From positions 1 to 41,016 of IMG/VR virus record IMGVR_UViG_3300017725_000016: DNA of 41,016 bases; one strand, 5' to 3'. Of this stretch, positions 30,801 to 38,617 are shown piece after piece (positions within the stretch are counted from its first letter, which is position 1; each line of letters opens with the position of its first letter). This DNA comes from a virus. Under the pieces are notes generated by a model. That model had not been told where the DNA came from. It did not search any database and was given only the letters and a program-made list of their open reading frames with translations. The position numbers and the translations under genes are program-made.

Positions 30801-32417
30801 ATGATGAACAACACAACTTTAGAAACATTTGATGACTTATCTAAACACATTTTGAATGACCCTTTATTTATTGCAAGGGAAAATACATTTACCAACGCAC
30901 TAAGAAGTGACATTGTACCTGACGCTGTAGACCCATTAATGAATAACAATGATGGTTTCTCAGGTTGGTTACTTAGAAAAACAAATCAGTTACCAATATT
31001 TAAAGTTTTATTTGGATTACACTTTATTAAAACACCTGCTCAACTTCAGCGTTTTGCATGGTGGAATACACCTTTTCTAAATAAATTACATTTCCAATTT
31101 AAAGCAATGGCAGATTCACCTGACCCTATAACAAGAGCTCATGCTAAAACTATTACCGCAACAGGAACAGCGTTGTATGGTATGGGAGCAACTATGGCTA
31201 TGTTAGGAAAAAATCATGGTGGTAAACACCCTGACCCAGAAAAAAAATATTCATTAGAATTTATAGATGAAAATGGTGAACCATATTATGTGCAATACAA
31301 AAGGCTCTGGCCTCTAAGTATTCCACTTCAAGTTACAGCAGACATTAGTGACATGATGAAAGAAATGCCTGACATTTGGGGTGACCCTATGCACCAACAA
31401 GCAAATGATAAATTTGGTGCTATGGCAATGCACATGGGTGCGTCTACTATGGCTATGTTCTCAAACATTATGTCAGCAAATTTAATGACGTCAGATATGT
31501 TTGATACAATAAATATGTTGTTTGATGGTGCGGCAGGATATTCTGACCAAGCCACAGAAACAAAAATATCTTTATTTAAAAAAGATTTAGTTAGAAAATC
31601 TACAAAATTAATTCCTGCTGTTACAGCGTGGAGATGGTCTAATAGAGAACTAGCAGAAGCAGATAAAGAAGCTAGGTCTATGTCAGATATTATAGCTCAA
31701 TCATCACCTATAGAATTAGCAAAATTATTAGATGTAGACTTGTATCATTTACAACCAAAAAGAGACCCCGCAGGAAATATACAACCTAAAGTGCAAGGTA
31801 TGTCTATCTTTGGAGTAACAAATTGGGATAACCCTTTAAAAGTTTCTAGTAACTGGTGGAAAGATATTCTTGAAACAGAAGAGGGTAAAGACAGATTAGC
31901 AAGTGTTGATATTGGTTACACTAAACCATTAAGCACAGTAACAGAGCAAGGCTATAAAATTGCTGATATGAATAATTTATATGTTACTGGATATAAACAC
32001 CCTGTTACAAAACAGATGGTTAAAGGTGATGGTACACAAACTTTCTATGATTTAATGTTACAGTTAAAAGGTGAAATGCGACTTGGTGGTAAAACACTTA
32101 ATGAGCGACTAAAAGAAATGTATGATAATCCTTCAAGTCAATTTAGATTGAATGTTATTAGTACACACCAAATGCAAGGTAAGAATTTAGATGGAGATTA
32201 CACTAGAGAAATTATTAGAGCGTATGAACAAGCGGCTAAAGAATGGTTAATCTTTCACACTTACAATGGAAAAGAAGTTGGTAATAAACCTATTATAGTA
32301 CAACAAATGGAATCAACTATGAGTTTGGTGATGATGGTTACTAGGGAATATAAAGAAGCAACTCAAAGGGATATTAAAAGATTAAATGCCTTAACCAATG
32401 GCAAAAAGACATATTAA
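27894..32417 (+). CDS. Internal virion protein D, T7 gp16-like, without transglycosylase domain
   Basis: At 1507 residues it is the largest protein here (T7 gp16: 1318). The T7 protein starts with a lytic transglycosylase domain. In this protein the N-terminus is a charged helix (KKQYDKLKELEKQQQALERL) and no Glu-Ser plus Gly-Asn type transglycosylase motif was found. Hydrophobic Gly/Ala segments occur near residues 155-260. A central Lys/Glu-rich part (about 440-620) and C-terminal segments such as FLNKLHFQFKAMADSPDPIT and RLWPLSIPLQVTADISDMMK follow the gp16 style. It should be ejected to help translocate DNA. Confidence 0.85.
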   Translation: MDSTGYTKSIGTNTGTNKNAMNARGFRSNREKKQYDKLKELEKQQQALERLQSNEFQNILKRYYSNRPTMLERPDFNTMSKPELLDYFYNDRTWRTNNTMSLTRDVYDLQTGSDQDLQDWAIINQTFVDLPNWYDDPNRSFVEWAKDFAPAMVADPINLIGFGVGGQAVKQTVAQVAKAGMKEIGKNELKKQAIKKGMWLGAKREAKVAGATMVGFDALMQSNEMTAGLTDEFNFKRTMLAGGVGALTGGAMGAGFGAWGTKSKIGNYYKDLDGELVDVKAFGTKINGVAATKKGKGFHTDEKGNIIESNGGEIGVGARVVADDRGNVGTVMSMSEGKIKVQFVSEDGAKATKTFKEDNLTVIQGVDADPTILPPELAGAKPTYNYGDRSIELEFENDIAKALYIVGGKGESASHKAYMAFLEKAGVKDIAKKAQAVRDEIKAQAKGGSDVAQVKAKAPKPKKKPIVKPDESEVIKKKADDVDKAVQTYLDSITRKIFKNKKRIKSDTAIPTFEKLLRQIVKGELNSTIRLSKRNMEDVLKKIEEAANTRFKSSTRKEILADLKLLAETGTEGGERWTVGRMFEVNVLESLEAKLKIHEKASTPVEKNQADSMLEDALDEAISVMEAVDKIATNMSDNLASGNIVVGGTEATFLRRKYIATEIKNVVKNIKRMPKGEEKSLLLKNIARNMKNENRMNKIIRKANMNTKEGRVRFGEWLNEYTTANLLFDATTHMVNLLSGAIRYQWSIAQALTRGAIMSRANRKQGLQQMAMAADLFTGQFRFFNIAFKKAQMSWRANRAIGDSIEHRVDGRQQRSMEIFSEQLKQENSISARMLGKAMSPFSKLIYHSLKGLQAGDTFMKQAFNRAARVANVNQRLRTQYPELWNGRKIFKNKVSAVKEDQTVKHLDELLRFEQAKTKPNVKRIEKYQKKIKALQEQIKIKDKDEFSRTWKELFNQYEDEFGNFTSTKMMNNTTLETFDDLSKHILNDPLFIARENTFTNALRSDIVPDAVDPLMNNNDGFSGWLLRKTNQLPIFKVLFGLHFIKTPAQLQRFAWWNTPFLNKLHFQFKAMADSPDPITRAHAKTITATGTALYGMGATMAMLGKNHGGKHPDPEKKYSLEFIDENGEPYYVQYKRLWPLSIPLQVTADISDMMKEMPDIWGDPMHQQANDKFGAMAMHMGASTMAMFSNIMSANLMTSDMFDTINMLFDGAAGYSDQATETKISLFKKDLVRKSTKLIPAVTAWRWSNRELAEADKEARSMSDIIAQSSPIELAKLLDVDLYHLQPKRDPAGNIQPKVQGMSIFGVTNWDNPLKVSSNWWKDILETEEGKDRLASVDIGYTKPLSTVTEQGYKIADMNNLYVTGYKHPVTKQMVKGDGTQTFYDLMLQLKGEMRLGGKTLNERLKEMYDNPSSQFRLNVISTHQMQGKNLDGDYTREIIRAYEQAAKEWLIFHTYNGKEVGNKPIIVQQMESTMSLVMMVTREYKEATQRDIKRLNALTNGKKTY

Positions 32418-32418
32418 A

Positions 32419-32438
32419 TAAAGTACCCCTTTTAGAAG
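32419..32438 (+). promoter_or_regulatory. Phage RNA polymerase promoter P6
   Basis: TAAAGTACCCCTTTTAGAAG lies 2 bp after the gp16-like stop. It starts the transcription unit for the fibre cluster and lysis-region genes, as T7 phi17 does before gene 17. Confidence 0.78.
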
Positions 32439-32466
32439 AGATATAATCAAAAATAGAGGATAATTA

Positions 32467-34221
32467 ATGGCTAACAGTTTTGTACGTTACACAGGTAATG
32501 GGAATACTACAGCATATTCTATACCATTTAGTTATAGAAGTACGGCTGACCTTACTGCTAAAATAGCAGGTGTAGCTACTACAGCTTATGCTTTAAATGC
32601 GGCAGGAACAACTTTGACGTTCAACACTGCTCCTGCTTCAGGTGCGGCTATTGAGATTAGACGTACAACTTCACAAGATTCAAGACTGACAGACTATGCG
32701 TCTGGCTCAGTATTAACAGAAACAGATTTAGATACAGATAGTACACAAGCGTTCTTTATGGGACAAGAAGCCATTGATGACGCAGGTGATGTTATTAAGT
32801 TATCAGCAACTAACTTTCAATGGGACGCTCAAAGTAAAAGAATTACTTTAGTAGCAGACCCAACGTCTGCACAAGATGTGGCTACAAAGAACTATCTTGA
32901 AACTACTTGGTTGTCACCTACAGACAAAACAACTTTAAACAATATTAACGCAAATATTTCTAATATTAATTCTGTAAATTCTAACGCTACAAACATTAAT
33001 AGTGCTGTTTCTAACGCTACCAATATTAACACAGTAGCTACTAACATTACGTCAGTAAATACAGTAGCAACAGATATAGCTAAAGTTATCGCAGTAGCTA
33101 ATGATTTAGCTGAAGCAGTATCTGAAGTAGAAACTGTAGCAGATGATTTAAACGAAGCAACTTCAGAAATTGATACAGTTGCAACTAACATAGCTAATGT
33201 TAATGCAGTTGGTAATATAAATGCCAATGTAACGACAGTAGCAGGTATAGCCGCTAATGTAACAACAGTAGCAGGAATATCCGCTAATGTTACCAGTGTA
33301 GCTAATAACTCTAGTAACATTAATTCAGCCGTAAGTAATGCGTCAAACATTAACTCCGCAGTGTCTAATGCTACCAACATTAACACAGTGGCAGGATTGT
33401 CTAGCACAATTACGTCAGTAAATAATAACTCAACAAATATTAATGCGGTTAATGCTAACAGTTCAAATATTAATACTGTAGCAGGAGCAAACTCTAATAT
33501 TACAGCAGTTGCAGGAGCTATTGCCAATGTAAATACAGTAGCTTCCAATGTAGCAGGAGTAAACAGTTTTGGTGAAAGATATAGAATTTCAAGTTCAGCA
33601 CCCTCAAGTTCCAATGATGTTGGTGACCTTTATTTTGATACGACAGCTAACGAATTAAAAGTATACAAAACGTCTGGTTGGGCGGCGGCAGGTTCTACAG
33701 TAAATGGAACTAGCCAAAGATACCAATACACAGCAACAAATGGTCAAACTACTTTTACAGGAGCAGATTCAAGCGGCTCAACATTAGCCTATGACTCTCC
33801 GTTTGTAGATATATATTTGAATGGTGTAAAACTTGCTAATGCAGATTTTACAGCAACGTCAGGCACAAGTGTTGTTTTAGCTAGTGGAGCGGCAACTGGT
33901 GATATTTTATCAGTTGTAGCTTACGGAACATTTCAATTAGCTAACATATCAATTAAAGATTTAACAGATACACCTGCGGCTTTTGGCACAGCAGGACAAG
34001 CTCTTGCCGTAAATACGGCAGGAAACGCAGTAGAATTTCAGACTATACAAGCGTCTGAATTATCAACAGTAGGAAACGTATTTTCAAATTATAATACTAT
34101 TTCTGCTGACACAACAATAACAACTTCATCAACGAAAAATTCGTTTTTGAAAGGAACAATTAGTGTAACAGGAAATGCAGTCTTAACGATTGCAGGTAAT
34201 GGAACACTAGCGTTCATCTAA
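32467..34221 (+). CDS. Tail fibre protein, T7 gp17-type N-terminus
   Basis: The protein has 584 residues. Its first 145 residues (ANSFVRYTGNGNTTAYSIPF, EIRRTTSQDSRLTDYASGS, LTETDLDTDSTQAFFMGQEA) match the virion-binding N-terminus of gp17-type fibres. Then about 205 residues of Asn/Ile/Val/Thr repeats form the shaft, and a beta-rich part with SAPSSSNDVGDLYFDTTANE follows. The segment GTAGQALAVNTAGNAVEF near the end recurs in the next fibre genes. Six trimers would attach to the tail; the tip for host recognition may be supplied by the proteins encoded next. GAGGATAATT precedes the ATG. Confidence 0.9.
   Translation: MANSFVRYTGNGNTTAYSIPFSYRSTADLTAKIAGVATTAYALNAAGTTLTFNTAPASGAAIEIRRTTSQDSRLTDYASGSVLTETDLDTDSTQAFFMGQEAIDDAGDVIKLSATNFQWDAQSKRITLVADPTSAQDVATKNYLETTWLSPTDKTTLNNINANISNINSVNSNATNINSAVSNATNINTVATNITSVNTVATDIAKVIAVANDLAEAVSEVETVADDLNEATSEIDTVATNIANVNAVGNINANVTTVAGIAANVTTVAGISANVTSVANNSSNINSAVSNASNINSAVSNATNINTVAGLSSTITSVNNNSTNINAVNANSSNINTVAGANSNITAVAGAIANVNTVASNVAGVNSFGERYRISSSAPSSSNDVGDLYFDTTANELKVYKTSGWAAAGSTVNGTSQRYQYTATNGQTTFTGADSSGSTLAYDSPFVDIYLNGVKLANADFTATSGTSVVLASGAATGDILSVVAYGTFQLANISIKDLTDTPAAFGTAGQALAVNTAGNAVEFQTIQASELSTVGNVFSNYNTISADTTITTSSTKNSFLKGTISVTGNAVLTIAGNGTLAFI
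32940..33560 (+). repeat. Degenerate repeats in the fibre shaft
   Basis: Short units around NINSAVSNATNINTVATNI recur over some 205 residues, with Asn at regular places and Val/Ile at three- and four-residue spacing. This suits a trimeric coiled or fibrous shaft. The DNA repeats (variants of ACTAATATTAATACAGTAGC) also create a long false ORF on the other strand. Confidence 0.75.
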
Positions 34222-34249
34222 TCATAACAATTAAAAAAGGAGAAACAAT

Positions 34250-35008
34250 ATGGCTAGTAAAATAAAAGTAGACCAGATTGAGGGAGCGGCAGGTTCTTCT
34301 ATAACAATCCCTTCTGGTCAAACATTAACAATAACAGATGGTTTGGCGGCTTCTATTATAGGAAGTGGAACATTAGCAGACGCTAGAATACCAAACCTAA
34401 ACGCAAGTAAAATTAATGCAGGAACTTTAGCAGACGCTCAGTTGCCAACAATACCAGTAGCAAAAGGTGGTACTGGATTAACTTCACTTGGAACAGCAGG
34501 ACAAGTAGTTTCTGTTAATTCAGGTGCAAACGCTTTAGAATTTGCAGACGCAAGTTCTGGTAAAGTTTTACAAACAAAAACAGCTACAACAAATTCACTT
34601 ATTCAAAGTAGTAGTAATACAGGTGGAAAACATTTTCCACAAAATAGAGGAGTATCAGATGGTGCTCAAGTAGTAAGTCTATCAATAACACCTCAAAGTA
34701 CAACTTCACATTTTTATGTATGGTTTACTTGTGCTAGTGGTGCAAGTGGTAATGCCGTTAGTGTTCTAGGTCTTTTTAGTGGAAGTACATTATTAAATAT
34801 AGCAAGTGGAAATAATTATGCGGCAGATGTATGTGGCTTAAGTGTTCATGGTATACAAGATACTACATCTTTAAGTGGTGCTCAAACTATTCAAGCTAGA
34901 AATTTAGGAACGCATGATGGTAGCCAACATGGAGTAAATGCAGGTGGTGGTGGAACTACTTATAATGGTGGTATAGCAACAATGACAGTAATGGAGATAG
35001 AGGATTAA
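34250..35008 (+). CDS. Fibre-tip or fibre-associated protein (252 aa)
   Basis: It begins MASKIKVDQIEGAAGSSITI, a start seen in many marine phage fibre proteins, then has LADARIPNLNASKINAGTLA repeats and GTAGQVVSVNSGANALEF, shared with the fibre before it. The C-terminal 140 residues are Ser/Gly/Thr-rich and beta-structured, ending GGIATMTVMEIED, likely a receptor-binding or trimer-forming head. AAAAAGGAGAAAC precedes the ATG. Fibre role is inferred from composition and place. Confidence 0.75.
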   Translation: MASKIKVDQIEGAAGSSITIPSGQTLTITDGLAASIIGSGTLADARIPNLNASKINAGTLADAQLPTIPVAKGGTGLTSLGTAGQVVSVNSGANALEFADASSGKVLQTKTATTNSLIQSSSNTGGKHFPQNRGVSDGAQVVSLSITPQSTTSHFYVWFTCASGASGNAVSVLGLFSGSTLLNIASGNNYAADVCGLSVHGIQDTTSLSGAQTIQARNLGTHDGSQHGVNAGGGGTTYNGGIATMTVMEIED

Positions 35009-35010
35009 TT

Positions 35011-35310
35011 ATGACAATAGAAACTAAATTAAATCAATTAATTGTAGATACAGAAATAAGTCCAAGTGTTATTTTACATAAAAAAGATGTACCTAATAAT
35101 GCTAATTGGAATAGTGAAACTGGCGAATGTTATTTTGAAACTATTAATGGGGAAACTGTATCTCAATCTCAATATGATACTTGGAAAAGTGAAAAAACTA
35201 TTGATGAATGGAATGTAAATCCAATAGACGCAATAAAAGCTAGTGCTAAAGCAAAGTTAATTGCAGGAGAAGCATTAACTGAAGATGAAGCTAATACAAT
35301 AGTTTTATAA
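35011..35310 (+). CDS. Small fibre-region protein (99 aa), chaperone-like
   Basis: It follows the previous gene by two bases. It opens with VDTEISPSVILHKKDVPNNA, then CYFETINGETVSQSQYDTWK, and ends with KAKLIAGEALTEDEANTIVL. The last part is typical of small proteins placed after fibre genes, which often assist fibre folding. No family assigned. Acidic and without membrane helix. Confidence 0.6.
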   Translation: MTIETKLNQLIVDTEISPSVILHKKDVPNNANWNSETGECYFETINGETVSQSQYDTWKSEKTIDEWNVNPIDAIKASAKAKLIAGEALTEDEANTIVL

Positions 35311-35325
35311 TAAGGAGAAACTTAA

Positions 35326-35643
35326 ATGACAAAAAACAGAGACTTAGCTGACATAGTTGGTGATATAGCTAACAATGCAGAGAAAGCCGTTGTAGTAAAT
35401 GCGGCAGGTACGGAACTAACTTTTGGTGACGCAGGGTCTTCTGACTTTTATGGATTTAAGAAAACGAATGGCTCTGGTTCTCAAGGTGAGGATTTAGTTG
35501 TTCACTACACAAATGGTGCTGATAATTTATCATTAGCAAATGCTGACGGAACTCAGTCAGATGTTTTTGATGAAACATTGGTAGCAAAACGAGGACTAAC
35601 ATTTACAGTTGACGCAAATGGCAACTTGAATGTGGCAGTCTAA
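35326..35643 (+). CDS. Small structural protein of the fibre cluster (105 aa)
   Basis: It begins MTKNRDLADIVGDIANNAEK. The part VVVNAAGTELTFGDAG repeats in shorter form the module of the adjacent fibres. The rest is beta-rich with Gly, Ser and Asp (KKTNGSGSQGEDLVVHYTNG). AAGGAGAAAC lies before the ATG. It is probably a fibre or tail-tip subunit; no catalytic motif. Confidence 0.65.
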   Translation: MTKNRDLADIVGDIANNAEKAVVVNAAGTELTFGDAGSSDFYGFKKTNGSGSQGEDLVVHYTNGADNLSLANADGTQSDVFDETLVAKRGLTFTVDANGNLNVAV

Positions 35644-35677
35644 CAACAACAACAATAACAAAAAAGGAAAATAAATA

Positions 35678-36520
35678 ATGGCAACAGTAAATTTAGGAAG
35701 AATTAAGCCAGTATTCAGAGGTGCATACGCAGGTGGCACAGCTTATGTGGTTGACGATATTGTCACTTCAGGAAATGAAACTTTCATTTGTATACAGGCT
35801 TCTACAGGTAACGCTACGTCTAATGCTTCCTATTGGACAAAACTAGCGGCTAAAGGAACAGATGGTACAGATGTTGGTACTACAATTACAACACAAGGTG
35901 ATATACTTTACAGAGATGGAAGTGGATTACAAAGACTAGCGGCAGGAACAAGTGGACAATTCTTAAAAACACAAGGTTCTGGTGCTAACCCAGTTTGGGG
36001 AAACATAGCAGGTGGTGCAGTTAAAAATGTATATTTGTTTCAAGAAAAAAATACTTACGATTTTGCAAACACAACTACAAAAATTGTGACTTCATCTAGC
36101 ATAAGTCCTGTATCAACAGCAAGTAGATTTATTATTCAAGGTCAAGCTCATGGTGCTACTCAAGATGATGGTGGTGCACCAGTTCTTGAAGTATCTTCAG
36201 ACAATGGTTCAAGCTACTCTACATTACATGAAGGTGCTGTTTCATCAAACAGAACAAGGTCTGGTGGTGGTGCAGGTTTTTGGAGAGGAGATGCAGATAA
36301 CGCTATTGAATTTCAAGCGTGGGGTATTTGGCATCCAAACACTACAAACAATGTTAAATTTGCTCTATCAATTAGAGCAACAAATAATAGCGTTAAAATA
36401 AACAGAACACACAACGATAATAATACAGCACACGCAGGTTATAGAGGAATTTTATCTTTGTTAGTTACAGAAGTAGATGGTTCAGCAACAAGTACAGCAC
36501 CATCTGTAATACAAGTATAG
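35678..36520 (+). CDS. Fibre protein with carbohydrate-binding-like N-terminus (280 aa)
   Basis: Residues 13-55 (FRGAYAGGTAYVVDDIV, then ETFICIQASTGN, then ASYWTKLA) resemble the small aromatic domain found in chitin-binding modules and many phage fibres. GTSGQFLKTQGSGANPVWG follows the pattern of the shared fibre module. The C-terminal half resembles the end domain of the fibre at 34250 in length and composition and ends in GILSLLVTEVDGSATST. It likely contacts the host surface. AAAAGGAAAATAA precedes the ATG. Confidence 0.72.
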   Translation: MATVNLGRIKPVFRGAYAGGTAYVVDDIVTSGNETFICIQASTGNATSNASYWTKLAAKGTDGTDVGTTITTQGDILYRDGSGLQRLAAGTSGQFLKTQGSGANPVWGNIAGGAVKNVYLFQEKNTYDFANTTTKIVTSSSISPVSTASRFIIQGQAHGATQDDGGAPVLEVSSDNGSSYSTLHEGAVSSNRTRSGGGAGFWRGDADNAIEFQAWGIWHPNTTNNVKFALSIRATNNSVKINRTHNDNNTAHAGYRGILSLLVTEVDGSATSTAPSVIQV

Positions 36521-36531
36521 GAGAATAAATT

Positions 36532-36885
36532 ATGACAAATAAAATAACTTACGAACTTTCGGATTACTTAAAAGAAACTTATGGTAATGATGTTTCATTT
36601 AGTATTAAAAATGCTTCATACAATACTGTTTGGACTAATGAAAAATTAGAAGAACAGTTAGAATGGGGAGATACAAACTCTGATGCTAAACCTACATGGG
36701 ATAGTATTAAAGATGATTACACAGCTAAAGCAGAAGCAGTTAATAAAAATACTGATGCTTTACAAGCTAGAAAATCAGCTTATCCATCTATGGCAGAGCA
36801 ACTAGATGACATTTATCATAATGGAGTTGATGGTTGGAAAGCTAATATAAAAGCTATTAAAGACGCAAATCCAAAATCAGAATAA
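36532..36885 (+). CDS. Small fibre-region protein (117 aa)
   Basis: The protein has an N-terminal soluble region (ELSDYLKETYGNDVSFSIKN) and a C-terminal helix with YPSMAEQLDDIYHNGVDGWK, a motif common in small proteins next to tail-fibre genes of marine phages. It may be a fibre chaperone or tail-tip part. TAGGAGAATAAATT is its ribosome site. It is the last gene of the fibre cluster. Confidence 0.65.
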   Translation: MTNKITYELSDYLKETYGNDVSFSIKNASYNTVWTNEKLEEQLEWGDTNSDAKPTWDSIKDDYTAKAEAVNKNTDALQARKSAYPSMAEQLDDIYHNGVDGWKANIKAIKDANPKSE

Positions 36886-36919
36886 TAAACAATAATCAAG
36901 ACGTAAGAGAAAAAATAAA

Positions 36920-37123
36920 ATGAAAGACGCTAACGAACTGAACCTTGAAGTCGAAAGAATTAAAGGTGATATAAAACTTATCAATCAGTCGCTAGATACA
37001 ATTAAAAACAATCATTTATTTCATATTGAAAAATCAATCGCTTCTATAAACAAAGTATTATGGACTGTAGGACTTATGGTCTTTGGTCAACTAGCAATAG
37101 TTCTTAGAGATTTTATATTCTAA
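36920..37123 (+). CDS. Small membrane protein, XhlA-like (67 aa)
   Basis: An N-terminal coiled-coil (ELNLEVERIKGDIKLINQSL and on to about residue 42) is followed by one C-terminal membrane helix (VLWTVGLMVFGQLAIVL). This is the shape of XhlA-type haemolysin/holin-associated proteins. It starts the lysis-type cluster and overlaps the next gene as TAATG. The assignment rests on shape, not on sequence identity. Confidence 0.6.
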   Translation: MKDANELNLEVERIKGDIKLINQSLDTIKNNHLFHIEKSIASINKVLWTVGLMVFGQLAIVLRDFIF

Positions 37124-37347
37124 TGTTTAAGATATTTGCAACTGTTTGTTTTCTAGCAGTTGGTGTCGAAGAACAAAATCTTTGTATGCAAGGATACTTA
37201 CCTTTGACTCAACCAATAGTAACAATAGAAAATTGTAATCAATCAATAAGAGAAATATCAGAATATATAGACGAAGATTTTAAACAAAGAAAAATATCAA
37301 TTTATTTTGAATGTAGGAGAGACACTTATGGCACTACCAATACTTAA
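37123..37347 (+). CDS. Small Cys-containing exported protein (74 aa)
   Basis: The N-terminus (MFKIFATVCFLAVGV) is a short signal-like hydrophobic segment. The rest is soluble with three further Cys (LCMQGY, IENCNQ, FECRRD), as expected for a periplasmic protein with disulphides. It overlaps the holin-like gene by 20 bp. No family recognised; its place between membrane-active proteins suggests a role at lysis. Confidence 0.6.
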   Translation: MFKIFATVCFLAVGVEEQNLCMQGYLPLTQPIVTIENCNQSIREISEYIDEDFKQRKISIYFECRRDTYGTTNT

Positions 37348-37714
37348 TTTACTTAGCTTTGGCATAAAAACTGCGGCTAATATTTATCAAACAAAAAAAG
37401 AAACAAAAGAACTCGAAGCAATAGCTGAGAAAAAACATGTAGAAAGAATAATAAAAGGTGAAGTCGAATATAAGAAAGCTGTTATCGCAAGTAACGATAA
37501 TGGTTGGAAAGACGAATTTGTATTGGTACTTATTTCCATTCCTATTTTGTTATTGGGCTATAGTGTTTTTAGCAACGACCCAGATATTCAAGTTAAACTA
37601 GATTTATTCTTTGCAAATTTCAACAACCTACCATTTTGGTATCAAGGATTATTTATTGGTGTCGTGGGTTCTATATATGGACTTAAGGGTGTTGATTTAA
37701 TGAAAAGGAAATAA
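37328..37714 (+). CDS. Holin-like protein (3-TM GTA holin type)
   Basis: The start at 37328 has TAGGAGA upstream; a longer frame opens at 37307 without a site. The 128-residue protein has an amphipathic N-terminal helix (ALPILNLLSFGIKTAANIY), a charged linker, a membrane helix (FVLVLISIPILLLGYSV), and a second hydrophobic region (WYQGLFIGVVGSIYGLKGV) before KRK. This matches the layout of the gene-transfer-agent holin family. It should open the inner membrane for the GH24 endolysin. TAATG joins it to the next gene. Confidence 0.72.
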   Translation: MALPILNLLSFGIKTAANIYQTKKETKELEAIAEKKHVERIIKGEVEYKKAVIASNDNGWKDEFVLVLISIPILLLGYSVFSNDPDIQVKLDLFFANFNNLPFWYQGLFIGVVGSIYGLKGVDLMKRK

Positions 37715-38103
37715 TGAAAATATCAGAGAACACACCTGTATCTATGCCTATGAAAAATTTAATTAGCATAGTGTCAGCGTGTTTAGTTGGTGCATGGTTT
37801 GCATTTACAGTAGTTGAAAGATTAAATGTAATTGAGACTGAGCAAAAACTTATGATGTCTGATTTAGAATCAGCAAATGAATTTATTGTAGGTGTACCTA
37901 AAGGTAATATGGTGTCACCACAGATACAAGAGCTTTTTATGCTTGTTGAGTTTGTAAGTAAAAATCAAGACAAACTTAAAACAGATGTAGAAGCTGAATT
38001 ACCAGAAATTAAAGCATTAAAATTGCAAGTTGCTTTTCTTGAAGAACGATTAAAAAAAGCAGAAGAAATAATAGACAAACTTAGAAACAACGGCACACAT
38101 TAA
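37714..38103 (+). CDS. Membrane-anchored coiled-coil protein, possible i-spanin (129 aa)
   Basis: One N-terminal membrane helix (NLISIVSACLVGAWFAFTVV, about residues 15-34) is followed by a periplasmic-type helical domain and a C-terminal coiled coil (ALKLQVAFLEERLKKAEEII). This is the usual plan of inner-membrane spanins, which complete lysis by fusing membranes. No partner lipoprotein with a clear lipobox was found nearby, so the role is inferred only from shape and place after the holin-like gene. Confidence 0.6.
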   Translation: MKISENTPVSMPMKNLISIVSACLVGAWFAFTVVERLNVIETEQKLMMSDLESANEFIVGVPKGNMVSPQIQELFMLVEFVSKNQDKLKTDVEAELPEIKALKLQVAFLEERLKKAEEIIDKLRNNGTH

Positions 38104-38114
38104 AGGAGAACAAT

Positions 38115-38339
38115 ATGAAGACTGCGTTAGTAATTGCATTACTTATGTTTACACAGGAGAGTGGTGATAAACCATACGAATTTATGATTACTGATTCAAT
38201 CGGAAAATGTTTGGAGCTTAAGCGTGAAGCTGAAAGAAATACAAACCCAGATAGAATAAGATGGAGTTGTAGAGAAGTCATGGCAGAACTAGAGATAGTT
38301 CATGGCAAATTACACATTAACAAAATAGTAGAGGAATAA
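38115..38339 (+). CDS. Small exported protein (74 aa)
   Basis: It starts MKTALVIALLMFTQESGDKP, a short signal-like segment, and continues with a helical soluble domain with two Cys (IGKCLEL, WSCREVM) about 20 residues apart. AAAGGAGAAC lies before the ATG. It resembles in plan the Cys-containing exported protein at 37123. Probably periplasmic; no known family. Confidence 0.62.
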   Translation: MKTALVIALLMFTQESGDKPYEFMITDSIGKCLELKREAERNTNPDRIRWSCREVMAELEIVHGKLHINKIVEE

Positions 38340-38343
38340 ACTA

Positions 38344-38463
38344 ATGATTATATACGGAAAGACACCTGCTGATTGGAAAAACGAACTAATTTATCAGGCT
38401 AAGAATAACAAAAAAGCTATTATTGCTTTTATTATCTACTCAGTAATACTTATCGCAATCTAA
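38344..38463 (+). CDS. 39-residue membrane peptide
   Basis: The ORF begins MIIYGKTPADWKNELIYQAK and ends with a helix of about 16 hydrophobic residues (AIIAFIIYSVILIAI). It starts four bases after the previous stop and ends one base before the next ATG, so it fits the operon. GAGGAATAA precedes the ATG. No family recognised. Confidence 0.55.
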   Translation: MIIYGKTPADWKNELIYQAKNNKKAIIAFIIYSVILIAI

Positions 38464-38464
38464 T

Positions 38465-38617
38465 ATGGCTAAAGTACCTAAGTATGGTGCAGTAGTTGAC
38501 TACGAAAAAACAATAAAAGGGACTTCCATTGGTCGTAGACCAAACACTTCAAGCATGAATAAAAACAGGAGAAGACAAGGTGGAGCAAAAAAATATAGAG
38601 GACAAGGCAGACCCTAA
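38465..38617 (+). CDS. Small basic protein before terminase (50 aa)
   Basis: It begins MAKVPKYGAVVDYEKTIKGT and continues SIGRRPNTSSMNKNRRRQGG, ending in a Lys/Arg-rich YRGQGRP. I associate this kind of small basic protein with the region before terminase genes in T7-like marine phages. It overlaps the small terminase start by 38 bp in another frame, which supports coupled expression. It may bind DNA during packaging, which is only inferred. Confidence 0.65.
   Translation: MAKVPKYGAVVDYEKTIKGTSIGRRPNTSSMNKNRRRQGGAKKYRGQGRP

Noticed and set aside
32940-33560. CRISPR-like repeats
   Set aside because: The repeats are degenerate, in frame, without unique spacers, and encode the fibre shaft.
32892-33614. 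240-residue open frame on the minus strand
   Set aside because: It mirrors the repeats of the fibre shaft, consists of low-complexity Leu/Ala/Val/Thr, has no ribosome site, and no other minus-strand gene is supported in the genome.
36150-36401. 83-residue + strand frame within the fibre gene at 35678
   Set aside because: Out-of-frame shadow of a clearly coding fibre gene, with low-complexity composition and no ribosome site.
38468-38487. Promoter-like TAAAGTACCTAAGTATGG in the small gene at 38465
   Set aside because: The third C is lost and the TAGA part is absent; it is explained by the codons of a conserved-looking protein start.
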